The notes: generated from the sequence alone by a model not told the origin. Shown: positions 1 to 7,294, numbered from the stretch's first letter. The stretch is DNA of 9,217 nucleotides from Paraprevotella sp. (GCA_017630975.1 JAGBUF010000324.1:1-9217), one strand, 5' to 3'. A program made the numbers and translations.

Positions 1-726
1 ACCCTCTTTCGTCAAGATGGAGAATGGACACATCTTGGACCTTACTTGATATTTAGGCAATTCAACACTGACAATCGGATCATTGGCCCAATATATAAAA
101 GCATCGTCCTCCTGCTGGTTCTGCAAAATCCGCATCTTTGAATCTACATAGTTTTGCATTTCAAAACCATAACGATCCAGATGATCCGGAGTAATATTCA
201 ATAACACTGCCACATTCGCACGAAATTCATACATGTTATCCAATTGGAAACTGCTAAGTTCTATCACGTAGCAGTCTACCTCCGACTCAGCCACCTGCAA
301 CGCCAAACTTTGCCCTATATTTCCTGCCAATCCTACGTTTAATCCTGCGTTTTTAAGGATATGATATACGATAGAGGTCGTGGTGGTCTTTCCGTTACTG
401 CCGGTAATACATACCATCTTGGCTTGCGTATAACGTCCCGCAAACTCTATTTCAGATATGATTGGTATTCCTGCTGCCTTTATCTTCTTGATCATGGGTG
501 CTTCATCCGGTATACCGGGACTTTTTATCACCTCATCTGCATTTAAAATCAAGGTCTCGGTATGGTGCCCATCTTCCCATGCAATACCGTAATTGTCAAG
601 CATCTCTGCATAACGCTGTTTGACCTTTCCCATATCTGAGACAAATACGTCAAACCCCTTCTTCTGCGCCAGAACAGCAGCTCCTACACCGCTTTCGGCT
701 GCTCCCAATACAACAATCCTCGCCAT
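1..726 (-). CDS. murD: UDP-N-acetylmuramoyl-L-alanine--D-glutamate ligase (MurD), partial, C-terminal part beyond the left edge
   Basis: Cytoplasmic Mur ligase that adds D-glutamate to UDP-MurNAc-L-Ala using ATP, the second amino acid step of peptidoglycan precursor synthesis. I translated it by hand; the first 242 codons are present and open to the edge, out of roughly 440-450 usual for the family. Visible motifs are a Rossmann-like glycine-rich start (GAAESGVG, 8-15), SPGIP (69-73), the ATP P-loop GSNGKTTT (109-116), ELSSFQLD (156-163), NITPDHLDR (177-185) and K197, placed where the family has its carbamylated lysine. The N-terminal and central domains are therefore nearly complete and intact; the C-terminal domain is outside the window. 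The ATG at 724-726 lies 1 nt after the mraY stop, so translation is probably coupled to mraY and it belongs to the same operon. Identity is essentially certain from motif order and position after mraY. Confidence 0.97.
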   Translation of the reverse strand, partial: MARIVVLGAAESGVGAAVLAQKKGFDVFVSDMGKVKQRYAEMLDNYGIAWEDGHHTETLILNADEVIKSPGIPDEAPMIKKIKAAGIPIISEIEFAGRYTQAKMVCITGSNGKTTTTSIVYHILKNAGLNVGLAGNIGQSLALQVAESEVDCYVIELSSFQLDNMYEFRANVAVLLNITPDHLDRYGFEMQNYVDSKMRILQNQQEDDAFIYWANDPIVSVELPKYQVRSKMCPFSILTKEG

Positions 727-727
727 T

Positions 728-1993
728 TTATCTGATCTTTAATGTAATAATGGTCAATGCCGCTAAAATAATGGTGATAATCCAAAAACGTACTGTAATT
801 TTTGATTCCAACCAACAACCCTTCGGCCAATTCACCAACACTTTTGTATCTGCCGACAGCTGTCCGGGAAGCACACGGAAGGCATCATGAATAGGTGCAC
901 GTTTGAACACCCTCCATTTCAATCCCTTCTTATTTCCCATAGCGGCATATTTTACTTGTAATATTACGCTCAGGCTTTCCATCAAGAAGACGAAACACAT
1001 CAGTGGAATCAGCAACTCCTTATGAATAATGATAGCTGTTACTGCGATGATACCACCGATGGTCAGACTACCGGTATCCCCCATAAACACCTGCGCCGGA
1101 TAAGCATTATACCAAAGGAATCCCACCAATGCACCGACAAATGCACAGATAAAGATGACCAATTCCTCCGAACCCGGAATATACATGATATTCAAGTAAC
1201 TTGCAAAAGAGATATGACTGGACACATATGCCAACACACCCAAAGCCACACCTATAATAGCTGAGTTTCCGGCCGTCATACCATCCATACCATCATTCAG
1301 GTTTGAACCATTTGACACAGAAACCACCACCAATGTTGTCATGACCACAAAAAGGAACCAGCCGGCAGCGTTTTTGTACTTGCCACAGAAACTCATCAGT
1401 TCAGCATAGTCCAAATTATTGTTCTTCACAAAAGGTATCGTAGTTTTCGTGGATTTTACCGGTTCACTCTTATAAACCACGACCTCCGCATTGCCCTGTT
1501 TCTCGGAAGTGATATTCTCACGTATCACTGCATCCGGACTCAGCCACAAGGTGAGACCGACAAAAAGTCCAAGTAATGCCTGGCCTGCCAATTTATAGAT
1601 AGGACGCAACCCATCTTTACTCTTTTTCATCTTGATGTAATCATCGGCAAAACCTATCATTCCCAACCATATGGTAGTAATCAGCATTAAGATCATATAA
1701 ATATTACGTAATCTTCCGAAGAGCAGACAAGGAACAATGATTGAAACAATAATAATCACCCCACCCATTGTCGGTACACCCTTTTTGCTCTGTCCATAGG
1801 GATCGATACTTGCATCTCGTTGTGCTTCACTGACATTGTGGCGTTTCATCCAATTGATAAAATGCTGACCGAACCAAACAGAAATGACCAACGAAAGAAT
1901 CAATGTCAACAAAGAGCGGAACGAAATATAGCTCCACATATGCGCACCTGTCACGCCAAAATCTTCCAAGAATCTAAAAAGATAGTACAACAT
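728..1993 (-). CDS. mraY: Phospho-N-acetylmuramoyl-pentapeptide-transferase (MraY)
   Basis: Integral inner-membrane enzyme that transfers phospho-MurNAc-pentapeptide from UDP to undecaprenyl phosphate, giving lipid I. The 421-residue protein has about ten hydrophobic segments. Catalytic signatures are ADDYIK (D117-D118), NGSNLNDGMDGM (228-239) and FMGDTGSL (303-310, with D306 as the expected metal-binding Asp). It is longer than the roughly 360-residue proteobacterial enzymes because of two insertions that I recall from Bacteroidales relatives: a polar loop at about 152-205 and an extra stretch at about 373-396. The PIHHH motif of most MraY proteins reads PIHDAF here (367-372), so only the first of three histidines remains; see findings. 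The ATG lies 11 nt after the murE stop, and the stop is 1 nt before murD, consistent with co-transcription. No frameshift or truncation is seen. Confidence 0.97.
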   Translation of the reverse strand: MLYYLFRFLEDFGVTGAHMWSYISFRSLLTLILSLVISVWFGQHFINWMKRHNVSEAQRDASIDPYGQSKKGVPTMGGVIIIVSIIVPCLLFGRLRNIYMILMLITTIWLGMIGFADDYIKMKKSKDGLRPIYKLAGQALLGLFVGLTLWLSPDAVIRENITSEKQGNAEVVVYKSEPVKSTKTTIPFVKNNNLDYAELMSFCGKYKNAAGWFLFVVMTTLVVVSVSNGSNLNDGMDGMTAGNSAIIGVALGVLAYVSSHISFASYLNIMYIPGSEELVIFICAFVGALVGFLWYNAYPAQVFMGDTGSLTIGGIIAVTAIIIHKELLIPLMCFVFLMESLSVILQVKYAAMGNKKGLKWRVFKRAPIHDAFRVLPGQLSADTKVLVNWPKGCWLESKITVRFWIITIILAALTIITLKIR

Positions 1994-2004
1994 ATCTATT
2001 CGTA

Positions 2005-3456
2005 TTATATTTCAAAAATCTCCTTTATTACTTCATGGTCATCAAAATGATGTTTTACGCCCTTGATATCCTGATAATCCTCATGACCCTTTCCAGCCAC
2101 CAGCACTACATCACCGGGACGCGCCATCATACAAGCAGTACGGATAGCCTCTTTTCTGTCTACCACAGACACCACTTTGCGCATCTGTTCTTTATCCAGA
2201 CCAGCCAACATATCATTGATGATATCCTGTGGTTCTTCAAAACGAGGGTTATCACTGGTGATGATCACTCTATCACTGTGTTTCACAGCCTCCTGTGCCA
2301 TCAGAGGACGTTTGCCTTTATCCCTGTTGCCACCTGCCCCGCAAACGGTGATGACCTCACCACGCCCCTTCAAAATATCATTGATAGTCGTCAGTACATT
2401 GACCAAAGCATCCGGCGTGTGCGCATAGTCCACAATGGCCGTCACTCCCTCTTCCGAACGGATGGTTTCAAAGCGTCCATTCACAGGGTGCAGCATACTC
2501 ATTGCCACCAGCACCTCCTCCGGCTGGTGTCCCAAAGCAATTGCCGCACTATATACAGCCAACAGATTGGACACATTAAATCTTCCAATAAATGCCACAC
2601 TCACTTCCTTGCCATTCACATCCAAGCACATTCCCTCAAAGGATTCTTCCAGGACTTTCGCCTTGAAATCTGCCATGGAACGCAACGAATATGTGTGTAC
2701 TTTGGTTTTCGTATTTTGCACCATCACCCGACCGTTCTTATCATCCACATTCGTTACGGCAAAAGCCTCTTTCGGCAAGCTGTCAAAGAAAGCCTTTTTG
2801 GCATCCCGATAATTTTCAAAAGTCTTATGATAATCCAAATGGTCACGTGTCAGATTCGTGAAAATACCACCGGCAAAATTCAATCCTGCGATACGATGCT
2901 GTGCTACGGCATGCGAACTGACTTCCATAAATGCATATTCACAGCCCTCGTCCGCCATACGTCCTAACAACTGATTCAGGGTGATGGGATCCGGAGTCGT
3001 ATGTTCCGTCGGCACCGCCTCGCCATCTATATAGTTGCACACCGTAGAACACAGTCCACACTTATATCCAAAAGAACGGAACATCTTGTACAACAAAGTA
3101 GCAATGGTCGTCTTACCGTTTGTTCCTGTCACACCCACCAGCTTCAATTTAGAAGTCGGATATCCGTAAAAAGCCGTAGCAATATGCCCTACACACTGTT
3201 CGGAATCTTCCACCTGTATATAGGTCACTCCCTCTACCTTTACATCAGGAATTTCCTGACACACAACTGCCGACGCTCCCAACTCAATTGCCTTACCGAT
3301 ATACGAATGTCCATCAGCCTGAGTTCCTTTTACCGCTATAAAAAGATGTCCCGACTGTATCTTCCGTGAATCAATTTGAACACCTGTAATGTCCTTATCT
3401 TCTTCACCAAACACTTTAACCTTTTGTATGTCCTTCAAAAGAACGTTTAGTTTCAT
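2005..3456 (-). CDS. murE: UDP-N-acetylmuramoyl-L-alanyl-D-glutamate--2,6-diaminopimelate ligase (MurE)
   Basis: Cytoplasmic ATP-dependent ligase adding the third residue of the peptidoglycan stem peptide. Its 483 residues match the usual family length. Domains in order: the N-terminal UDP-binding domain (about 1-100), the central ATPase domain with P-loop GTNGKTT (111-117), HTTPDP (152-157), EVSSHA (178-183), [10 protein letters not shown] (201-210) and K220 as the probable carbamylated lysine, then the C-terminal domain from about 325. The C-terminal DNPR motif (402-405) is the signature of enzymes selecting meso-diaminopimelate rather than lysine, so the wall is predicted to be m-DAP type, as expected for Bacteroidales. 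GKGHE (455-459) is also present. The ATG at 3454-3456 is supported by an AAGGAG ribosome-binding site 8 nt upstream. The gene sits 12 nt after ftsI and 11 nt before mraY, inside one operon. Confidence 0.97.
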   Translation of the reverse strand: MKLNVLLKDIQKVKVFGEEDKDITGVQIDSRKIQSGHLFIAVKGTQADGHSYIGKAIELGASAVVCQEIPDVKVEGVTYIQVEDSEQCVGHIATAFYGYPTSKLKLVGVTGTNGKTTIATLLYKMFRSFGYKCGLCSTVCNYIDGEAVPTEHTTPDPITLNQLLGRMADEGCEYAFMEVSSHAVAQHRIAGLNFAGGIFTNLTRDHLDYHKTFENYRDAKKAFFDSLPKEAFAVTNVDDKNGRVMVQNTKTKVHTYSLRSMADFKAKVLEESFEGMCLDVNGKEVSVAFIGRFNVSNLLAVYSAAIALGHQPEEVLVAMSMLHPVNGRFETIRSEEGVTAIVDYAHTPDALVNVLTTINDILKGRGEVITVCGAGGNRDKGKRPLMAQEAVKHSDRVIITSDNPRFEEPQDIINDMLAGLDKEQMRKVVSVVDRKEAIRTACMMARPGDVVLVAGKGHEDYQDIKGVKHHFDDHEVIKEIFEI

Positions 3457-3464
3457 ATTGTATT

Positions 3465-3470
3465 CTCCTT
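3465..3470 (-). promoter_or_regulatory. Shine-Dalgarno site of murE
   Basis: On the minus strand this reads AAGGAG, followed by 8 nt and the murE ATG. It overlaps the end of the ftsI stop codon (TAA at 3469-3471). Strong Shine-Dalgarno sites are uncommon in Bacteroidetes, so it both fixes the murE start and suggests murE can load ribosomes independently of ftsI translation. I see no comparable purine-rich site before the other genes here. Confidence 0.7.
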
Positions 3471-5625
3471 ATCGTTTTAGTCTGATATGTATACTTTGCC
3501 CTTTTTGAATTGTCGTTTGAGGGGGAATGCTTTGTCCTACAACATTTCCCACTCCTTCAAGTGTCACTTTCATGCCTCTGCTCTCTAACAAGTATACGGC
3601 ATCCCTTGCGCCCATACCACGAACATCAGGCACCAACTCATCCGCCACCTGTTTCTGTTCAAGTGCCACCGCCGAACCGATATTTTTTGCACTACCCCAA
3701 GCATCTGCCACGTCATGATCTATATCGTGACGCACCGGTATATTGATTTCTTCCAACACCAGACGCGCAGCGGCTATATTTCCGTCCTTTGTTTCAGGTA
3801 CAAATACCGCGGTCGAATCTGCCGCCTCCGTTACATTCTGGAAAACACCTTTCGCCATTACGCTTTGAGCAATCTCGCTGAACACCGGACCGCAATGTCC
3901 ACCTCCTGATGCCGGTAATCCCGTCTTTTGTATCGCGACGATACAACTATACTGGGGCTCTTCCGAAGGGTAATAACCACAAAAACTGATCAAATATTTG
4001 GTCTTGCCACTCTTGTAACCTCCGGCACCTTGTGACACCTGCGCTGTCCCTGTTTTTCCGGACACCTTAAAATCCTTACTTCCGGCTTTCTTTCCCAAAC
4101 CTTTACTGACCACCAGTTCCAACATCTCCTGGATGTCTGCCAATGTACTTGGCGAACAGATTTGCTCTCGCAATACTTCTACCGGATATTCGTAGAGTGT
4201 TTCACCATTTTTCTTTACCGCACTTACAAAACGAGGTTTCACCATCTTACCTCCATTAGCGATGGCATTATAAAAAGTGAGCGTAGCAATCGGTGGTAAT
4301 TGTGTTTCATATCCGATGCTCATCCACGGTAAAGAAGTTCTCCACCATAGATTCTTATTTTTCTTTGGGTGTTTCACACGAGGGTTCGCACTTCCTGCTA
4401 ACGGAAGATTCAATGGAATACCGACTCCGCAACGATACAACCCCTCAACATATTTCTCCGGACAATCATAATAATTCTCATCTATCACACGACTGACTCC
4501 GATATTAGAGGAATACATCAACACCTCCGGAATGGTCAGTGTTCCATAACCTCCTCTATGCCAATTGTGGTCCTTCATCACTCGACCATGCATCTTCCAT
4601 TGCCCATTGGCAGTAGCCACAGAATCATGTTTGGTAATCTTTCCATCTTCCAATGCCACCATGATAGATGCCGTCTTAAAAGTAGAACCCGGCTCCATCA
4701 TATCCGCTACTGCATTGTTTCGCGTCTCATAATACTCTCCATCTGAACATTTGTTCATATTAACAATGGCTTTCACGTCGCCCGTTGCCACTTCCATGAG
4801 AATCACCACACCCGCATCCGCGTTAATATTCTTCAGTTGCTTCAATAAAGCTTTTTCTGCCGCATCCTGCATGCCAACGTCAATAGTGGCCACAATATCA
4901 CACCCGTCTTCGGGTTGCACATCCACAATGGACAACCATTTGTTACGAACTTTTGAACGATGTGACACACCCGGTTTTCCTCTGAGAATGGTATCGTATG
5001 CCAATTCCAATCCATTCTTTGCAGAATCTTTGCCGGCATACAAATCGCCTAATGTTCGAGTAGCCAAAGAGCCGTATGGTTTCTTCCGTACATTAAATTC
5101 CGTATAATAGAACCCACCTCTATTGGGCGACTCTCTGAATAAAGGCAATTTCTTACACTCCTTGTATTGGATATATGAGATACGCTTGGGATAAACCAAC
5201 CAGTTCCTTCTTTTGTTTTTCTTCCCTTTCAACAGATGCGCCTTAAACTCCTTGGCAGACTTATCAGGGAATATTTTGCTTAACCCCTTGGAGATGGAAT
5301 CGATATTATTCAGCAACATCGTATCACGCCAATGTTGCAATTTGGCTTTTTCTTCCGGATTTTTGTCATAAGCCACAAAATCCATATAAATCTTGTATTC
5401 CGGCAACATACTGGCCATTAGTTGTCCGTCGGCTGAGAACACATTGCCTCGTTTGGCAGGAATTGGCACATTCTCTTTGACAAACTTCTTACTGACTACC
5501 AACCAATAATCACGCTCCGCCAACATCAAATAGGCAGCGTTTCCCAGTATATATAGCCCCAACAGCACCATGACAATCACAAGTAGGTTAAAACGGGGCA
5601 TTATGTTCTTACTATCAAAATCCAT
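3469..5625 (-). CDS. ftsI: Septal class B penicillin-binding protein (FtsI/PBP3-type transpeptidase) with C-terminal PASTA domain
   Basis: Inner-membrane-anchored DD-transpeptidase that cross-links septal peptidoglycan in the periplasm during division. The 718-residue protein has a short cytoplasmic tail, one membrane anchor at about 11-36, a PBP dimerisation region at about 50-220 containing PAKRGNVFSADG (56-67), and a transpeptidase domain at about 270-590. The catalytic motifs are complete: STFK (S314, K317), SSN (372-374) and KTGT (524-527). Residues about 664-717 look like one PASTA domain (start VPDVRGM), separated from the enzyme by a linker at about 595-663. This makes it longer than E. 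coli FtsI (588 residues), which has no PASTA domain. The ATG overlaps the ftsL-like stop as TAATG, so translation is probably coupled. SpoVD is the other PASTA-bearing class B PBP, but gene order after rsmH and ftsL favours the FtsI role. Confidence 0.94.
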   Translation of the reverse strand: MDFDSKNIMPRFNLLVIVMVLLGLYILGNAAYLMLAERDYWLVVSKKFVKENVPIPAKRGNVFSADGQLMASMLPEYKIYMDFVAYDKNPEEKAKLQHWRDTMLLNNIDSISKGLSKIFPDKSAKEFKAHLLKGKKNKRRNWLVYPKRISYIQYKECKKLPLFRESPNRGGFYYTEFNVRKKPYGSLATRTLGDLYAGKDSAKNGLELAYDTILRGKPGVSHRSKVRNKWLSIVDVQPEDGCDIVATIDVGMQDAAEKALLKQLKNINADAGVVILMEVATGDVKAIVNMNKCSDGEYYETRNNAVADMMEPGSTFKTASIMVALEDGKITKHDSVATANGQWKMHGRVMKDHNWHRGGYGTLTIPEVLMYSSNIGVSRVIDENYYDCPEKYVEGLYRCGVGIPLNLPLAGSANPRVKHPKKNKNLWWRTSLPWMSIGYETQLPPIATLTFYNAIANGGKMVKPRFVSAVKKNGETLYEYPVEVLREQICSPSTLADIQEMLELVVSKGLGKKAGSKDFKVSGKTGTAQVSQGAGGYKSGKTKYLISFCGYYPSEEPQYSCIVAIQKTGLPASGGGHCGPVFSEIAQSVMAKGVFQNVTEAADSTAVFVPETKDGNIAAARLVLEEINIPVRHDIDHDVADAWGSAKNIGSAVALEQKQVADELVPDVRGMGARDAVYLLESRGMKVTLEGVGNVVGQSIPPQTTIQKGQSIHIRLKR

Positions 5626-6134
5626 TATTCTGCATCCTCCTCTAAATATACCACAAACGGTGGCTCGTTAGACACTTGCAACAAACTGTCCGGTGAATGA
5701 CGCAAACTCTTCTCTATCTGACTTTGGCGCGACTTTACTGTCAACTCACCCGAACGCGTCAGCGCACGATATTTCACCTCAGTCAATTCCACCTTCAACT
5801 TATCTATTTCTATCATCTCTTGTTCTGACGAATAACGATTGGTGATATACACAATGATAAAAAACACACAAAGCAACAAAAGCCCCATCTGGCGACGCAG
5901 CCATTCTGCCATTAAAATATCACCACCCAAAATCTCTTTAAGCGAAACATGCGAACGTTGCTCGACCCCCTCGTCTTGGGTCAAGACCTCCAACGGAGAA
6001 GCCTCCTCACCATTCCCTATCTCACCCGCCGGAACATGCTGGTCGCCCACTGACACTGCAACATCAGAGGCGCATACACCTTCATGCCCCCACGCTCCTG
6101 CCTTTCTGTCTTTTTCTTCCATACTATCCGTCAT
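5625..6134 (-). CDS. ftsL: FtsL-like cell division protein with long N-terminal extension
   Basis: Small bitopic inner-membrane protein, assigned as FtsL-like from its place between rsmH and ftsI and from its architecture: one hydrophobic segment at about 83-98, preceded by basic residues (RRQ), followed by a charged, probably coiled-coil stretch at about 102-145 and a short C-terminal tail. FtsL proteins act with FtsB and FtsQ to activate the FtsW/FtsI septal synthase; sequence conservation is low, so this rests on context and topology. At 169 residues it is longer than typical FtsL proteins (about 100-120). The extra 60 or so N-terminal residues are acidic and low in hydrophobics, probably disordered and cytoplasmic. 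The ATG overlaps the rsmH stop as ATGA, supporting this start; internal ATGs at codons 5 and 75 are alternatives. The stop overlaps the ftsI start by one base. Confidence 0.85.
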   Translation of the reverse strand: MTDSMEEKDRKAGAWGHEGVCASDVAVSVGDQHVPAGEIGNGEEASPLEVLTQDEGVEQRSHVSLKEILGGDILMAEWLRRQMGLLLLCVFFIIVYITNRYSSEQEMIEIDKLKVELTEVKYRALTRSGELTVKSRQSQIEKSLRHSPDSLLQVSNEPPFVVYLEEDAE

Positions 6135-7039
6135 TTCTTTTCAGCTATTCTTAGTTTCGCACTTCTACTGCGTGGATTCCGCTGCTGTTCCTCTTCGTTA
6201 GCCATCACCACCTTATTGTTGACCGCTCTAAAAGGACATACTACATTCCCAAAAAAATCCTGTTCTTTCTTTCCCTCTATATTTCCGGTCTTTATCAGAT
6301 TCTTCACCATTCTATCCTCCAAGGAATGATAGGTGAGCACCACCAACCAACCACCGGGACGTATTAACTCAGCTGCAGACAAAAGCATCTCTTTCAAGGC
6401 ATCCATTTCCTGATTCACTTCAATTCGTAACGCCTGGAAAACCTTAGCCAATTCCTTTTTCTCTCTATCTCGAGCAAAAAAAGGCTTGATGATTTCCATA
6501 AAAGCCTCTATGGTTTCTATCTTCTCCACAGTTCGTGCCTTCACCAACACCGAAGCCAACTTACGGGCATTCTTCAGTTCTCCGTACAAGTAAAAGATAT
6601 CCGCCAACTGCTCCTCAGAATAAGTATTCAATACGTCCGCAGCTGTTTTCCGCGCCCTTTGATTCATCCGCATATCCAACTTCCCTTCGAATCGGAAGGA
6701 AAAACCTCTATTCTCATCATCAAAATGATGGCTTGACACCCCAAGGTCGGCCAACAGACCATCTATCTGCTCTACCCCATGATATCGCATCCAGTTTTTC
6801 AGGTAGCGAAAATTGCTACGGACAAACGTAAAACGACTATCTAACATCACATTTCGCTCCGCATCAGCATCCTGATCAAAACTATACAGATGTGCAGAAG
6901 CATCCAGTCGGGCAAGAATTTCCCTACTATGCCCTCCACCACCAAAAGTAACGTCTACATACACTCCACCGGGGGCAATCTCCAACGCATCCACACACTC
7001 CTTCAGCAACACGGGAACATGATAAACGGTTTCTTCCAT
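6131..7039 (-). CDS. rsmH: 16S rRNA (cytosine(1402)-N(4))-methyltransferase RsmH (MraW)
   Basis: S-adenosylmethionine-dependent methyltransferase that modifies C1402 of 16S rRNA, near the ribosomal P site. With the ATG at 7037-7039 it has 302 residues, normal for the family. Motifs by this numbering: SAM-binding VDVTFGGGGHS (about 28-38), LADLGVSSHHFD (about 96-107), LDMRM (about 121-125), TYHSLEDR (about 236-243) and a C-terminal NPRSRSAKLR (about 288-297). A GTG two codons upstream (7043-7045) is in frame, but the ATG starts MEETVYHVPVLLKE, which matches family N-termini, so I chose it. It is the first intact gene of the operon; a -7 element lies 22 nt upstream and the stop overlaps ftsL as ATGA. 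mraZ, normally the gene just before it, is absent or degraded here. Confidence 0.96.
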   Translation of the reverse strand: MEETVYHVPVLLKECVDALEIAPGGVYVDVTFGGGGHSREILARLDASAHLYSFDQDADAERNVMLDSRFTFVRSNFRYLKNWMRYHGVEQIDGLLADLGVSSHHFDDENRGFSFRFEGKLDMRMNQRARKTAADVLNTYSEEQLADIFYLYGELKNARKLASVLVKARTVEKIETIEAFMEIIKPFFARDREKKELAKVFQALRIEVNQEMDALKEMLLSAAELIRPGGWLVVLTYHSLEDRMVKNLIKTGNIEGKKEQDFFGNVVCPFRAVNNKVVMANEEEQQRNPRSRSAKLRIAEKK

Positions 7040-7061
7040 AAACACTTGTTGATTTAGGCTT

Positions 7062-7069
7062 CAAAGTTA
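7062..7069 (-). promoter_or_regulatory. Bacteroidetes-type -7 promoter element upstream of rsmH
   Basis: On the minus strand this reads TAACTTTG, a full match to the Bacteroidetes primary sigma factor -7 consensus TAnnTTTG. Transcription would begin about 7 nt downstream, leaving a leader of roughly 15-20 nt before the rsmH ATG. I see no clear -33 TTTG at the expected 19-21 bp spacing. It is the best candidate for the promoter driving rsmH-ftsL-ftsI-murE-mraY-murD from within this window. Confidence 0.55.
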
Positions 7070-7110
7070 CTAAAAATCGCGCGTTCGCGTACCTAATTAT
7101 AAAAAAATAT

Positions 7111-7131
7111 TTTTCAACAGATTGTTGAAAA
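7111..7131. repeat. Perfect 9-bp dyad, possible operator
   Basis: TTTTCAACA at 7111-7119 and TGTTGAAAA at 7123-7131 are exact reverse complements around a GAT spacer. The element is AT-rich with a 3-nt loop and no flanking GC stem, so it fits a dimeric regulator's binding site better than a terminator. It lies about 42-62 bp upstream of the rsmH -7 element, a suitable place for an activator or repressor. I cannot assign a regulator. It overlaps the end of the proposed mraZ remnant. Confidence 0.5.
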
Positions 7132-7196
7132 CTCATAGGCCGTTTTTTAAGTCCCATTCCATCGGTTTTTTTAACGTAAATACAAAAGAAATGCAA
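7113..7196 (-). pseudogene. mraZ: Possible degraded N-terminal remnant of mraZ
   Basis: Read on the minus strand from a TTG at 7194-7196, about 28 codons align without gaps to the start of MraZ as I remember the Bacteroidales consensus (MRFLGNIDAKTDAKGRxFxP, then AxFRK). Matching positions are F3, K10-T11-D12, G15, P20 and F23, at the same distances from the initiator. The conserved DxKGR DNA-binding signature is ruined, reading DGMGL, and after about 30 codons the resemblance stops. The reading frame then runs out of frame into rsmH. Location and strand are exactly right, immediately before rsmH, and the remaining roughly 115 MraZ codons are missing. MraZ normally represses its own dcw operon. 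The match is short and made from memory, so chance similarity is a real alternative. Confidence 0.35.
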
Positions 7197-7221
7197 GTCG
7201 GTAAATCATGGTAAAAAACAC

Positions 7222-7254
7222 TTTCTACCATATTTCCTACTTATTTCCTATTTT
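7222..7254. repeat. Three tandem 11-bp iterons, probable operator
   Basis: Three consecutive 11-bp units start at 7222, 7233 and 7244: tttctaccata, tttcctactta and tttcctatttt. Their core is TTTCcTAc/t on the plus strand, or TAGGAAA on the minus strand. An 11-bp period is about one helical turn, typical of sites where several protein subunits bind one DNA face. The third unit ends 6 bp before the plus-strand -7 element, so the array covers the -33 region of that promoter. A further inverted pair, ATGGTA (7208-7213) and TACCAT (7226-7231), overlaps the first unit. On the minus strand the units vaguely resemble the G-rich direct repeats that MraZ binds upstream of mraZ. Confidence 0.55.
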
Positions 7255-7259
7255 TTTAG

Positions 7260-7267
7260 TAACTTTG
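7260..7267 (+). promoter_or_regulatory. Bacteroidetes-type -7 promoter element for the lipoprotein/beta-barrel pair
   Basis: TAACTTTG is a full match to TAnnTTTG, and the trailing C gives the frequently seen TTTGC. Transcription would begin near 7274, about 20 nt before the ATG at 7295. There is no TTTG at the usual -33 spacing; the iterons lie there instead, which suggests that the promoter is controlled by a bound protein. Confidence 0.65.
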
Positions 7268-7294
7268 CACCCGTTTTAACAATACTTCTTATTT

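Larger units (their letters stand above)
7062..7267. repeat. Identical 15-bp inverted sequences carrying the two divergent -7 elements
   Basis: TTTTTAGTAACTTTG occurs on the plus strand at 7253-7267 and on the minus strand at 7062-7076, enclosing 176 bp. The match stops at both ends. Each copy includes a TAnnTTTG element pointing outward, one toward rsmH and one toward the lipoprotein gene. Part of the match is promoter consensus plus a T-run, so convergence could explain it; recombination between the copies is a weaker alternative, discussed in the findings. Confidence 0.6.

Noticed and set aside
2035..2967. A 310-codon open frame on the plus strand
   Set aside because: It lies entirely antisense to murE, whose motifs are complete. 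The translation is rich in H, T, S and I with no recognisable domain, as expected from the reverse complement of a conserved gene.
7043..7045. GTG as the rsmH start
   Set aside because: It adds only two residues, while the ATG at 7037-7039 gives the typical MEETVYHVPVLLKE-type start. The GTG remains possible.
7111..7131. The 9-bp dyad as a transcription terminator
   Set aside because: The stem is AT-rich with a 3-nt loop and it lies between divergent promoters, where no transcript needs to end.
6927..7196. An 89-codon minus-strand frame as an intact small gene upstream of rsmH
   Set aside because: Its second half overlaps the rsmH 5' end out of frame and has no family resemblance, and it starts with TTG without a ribosome-binding site. 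Only the first 28 or so codons are of interest, as a possible mraZ remnant.
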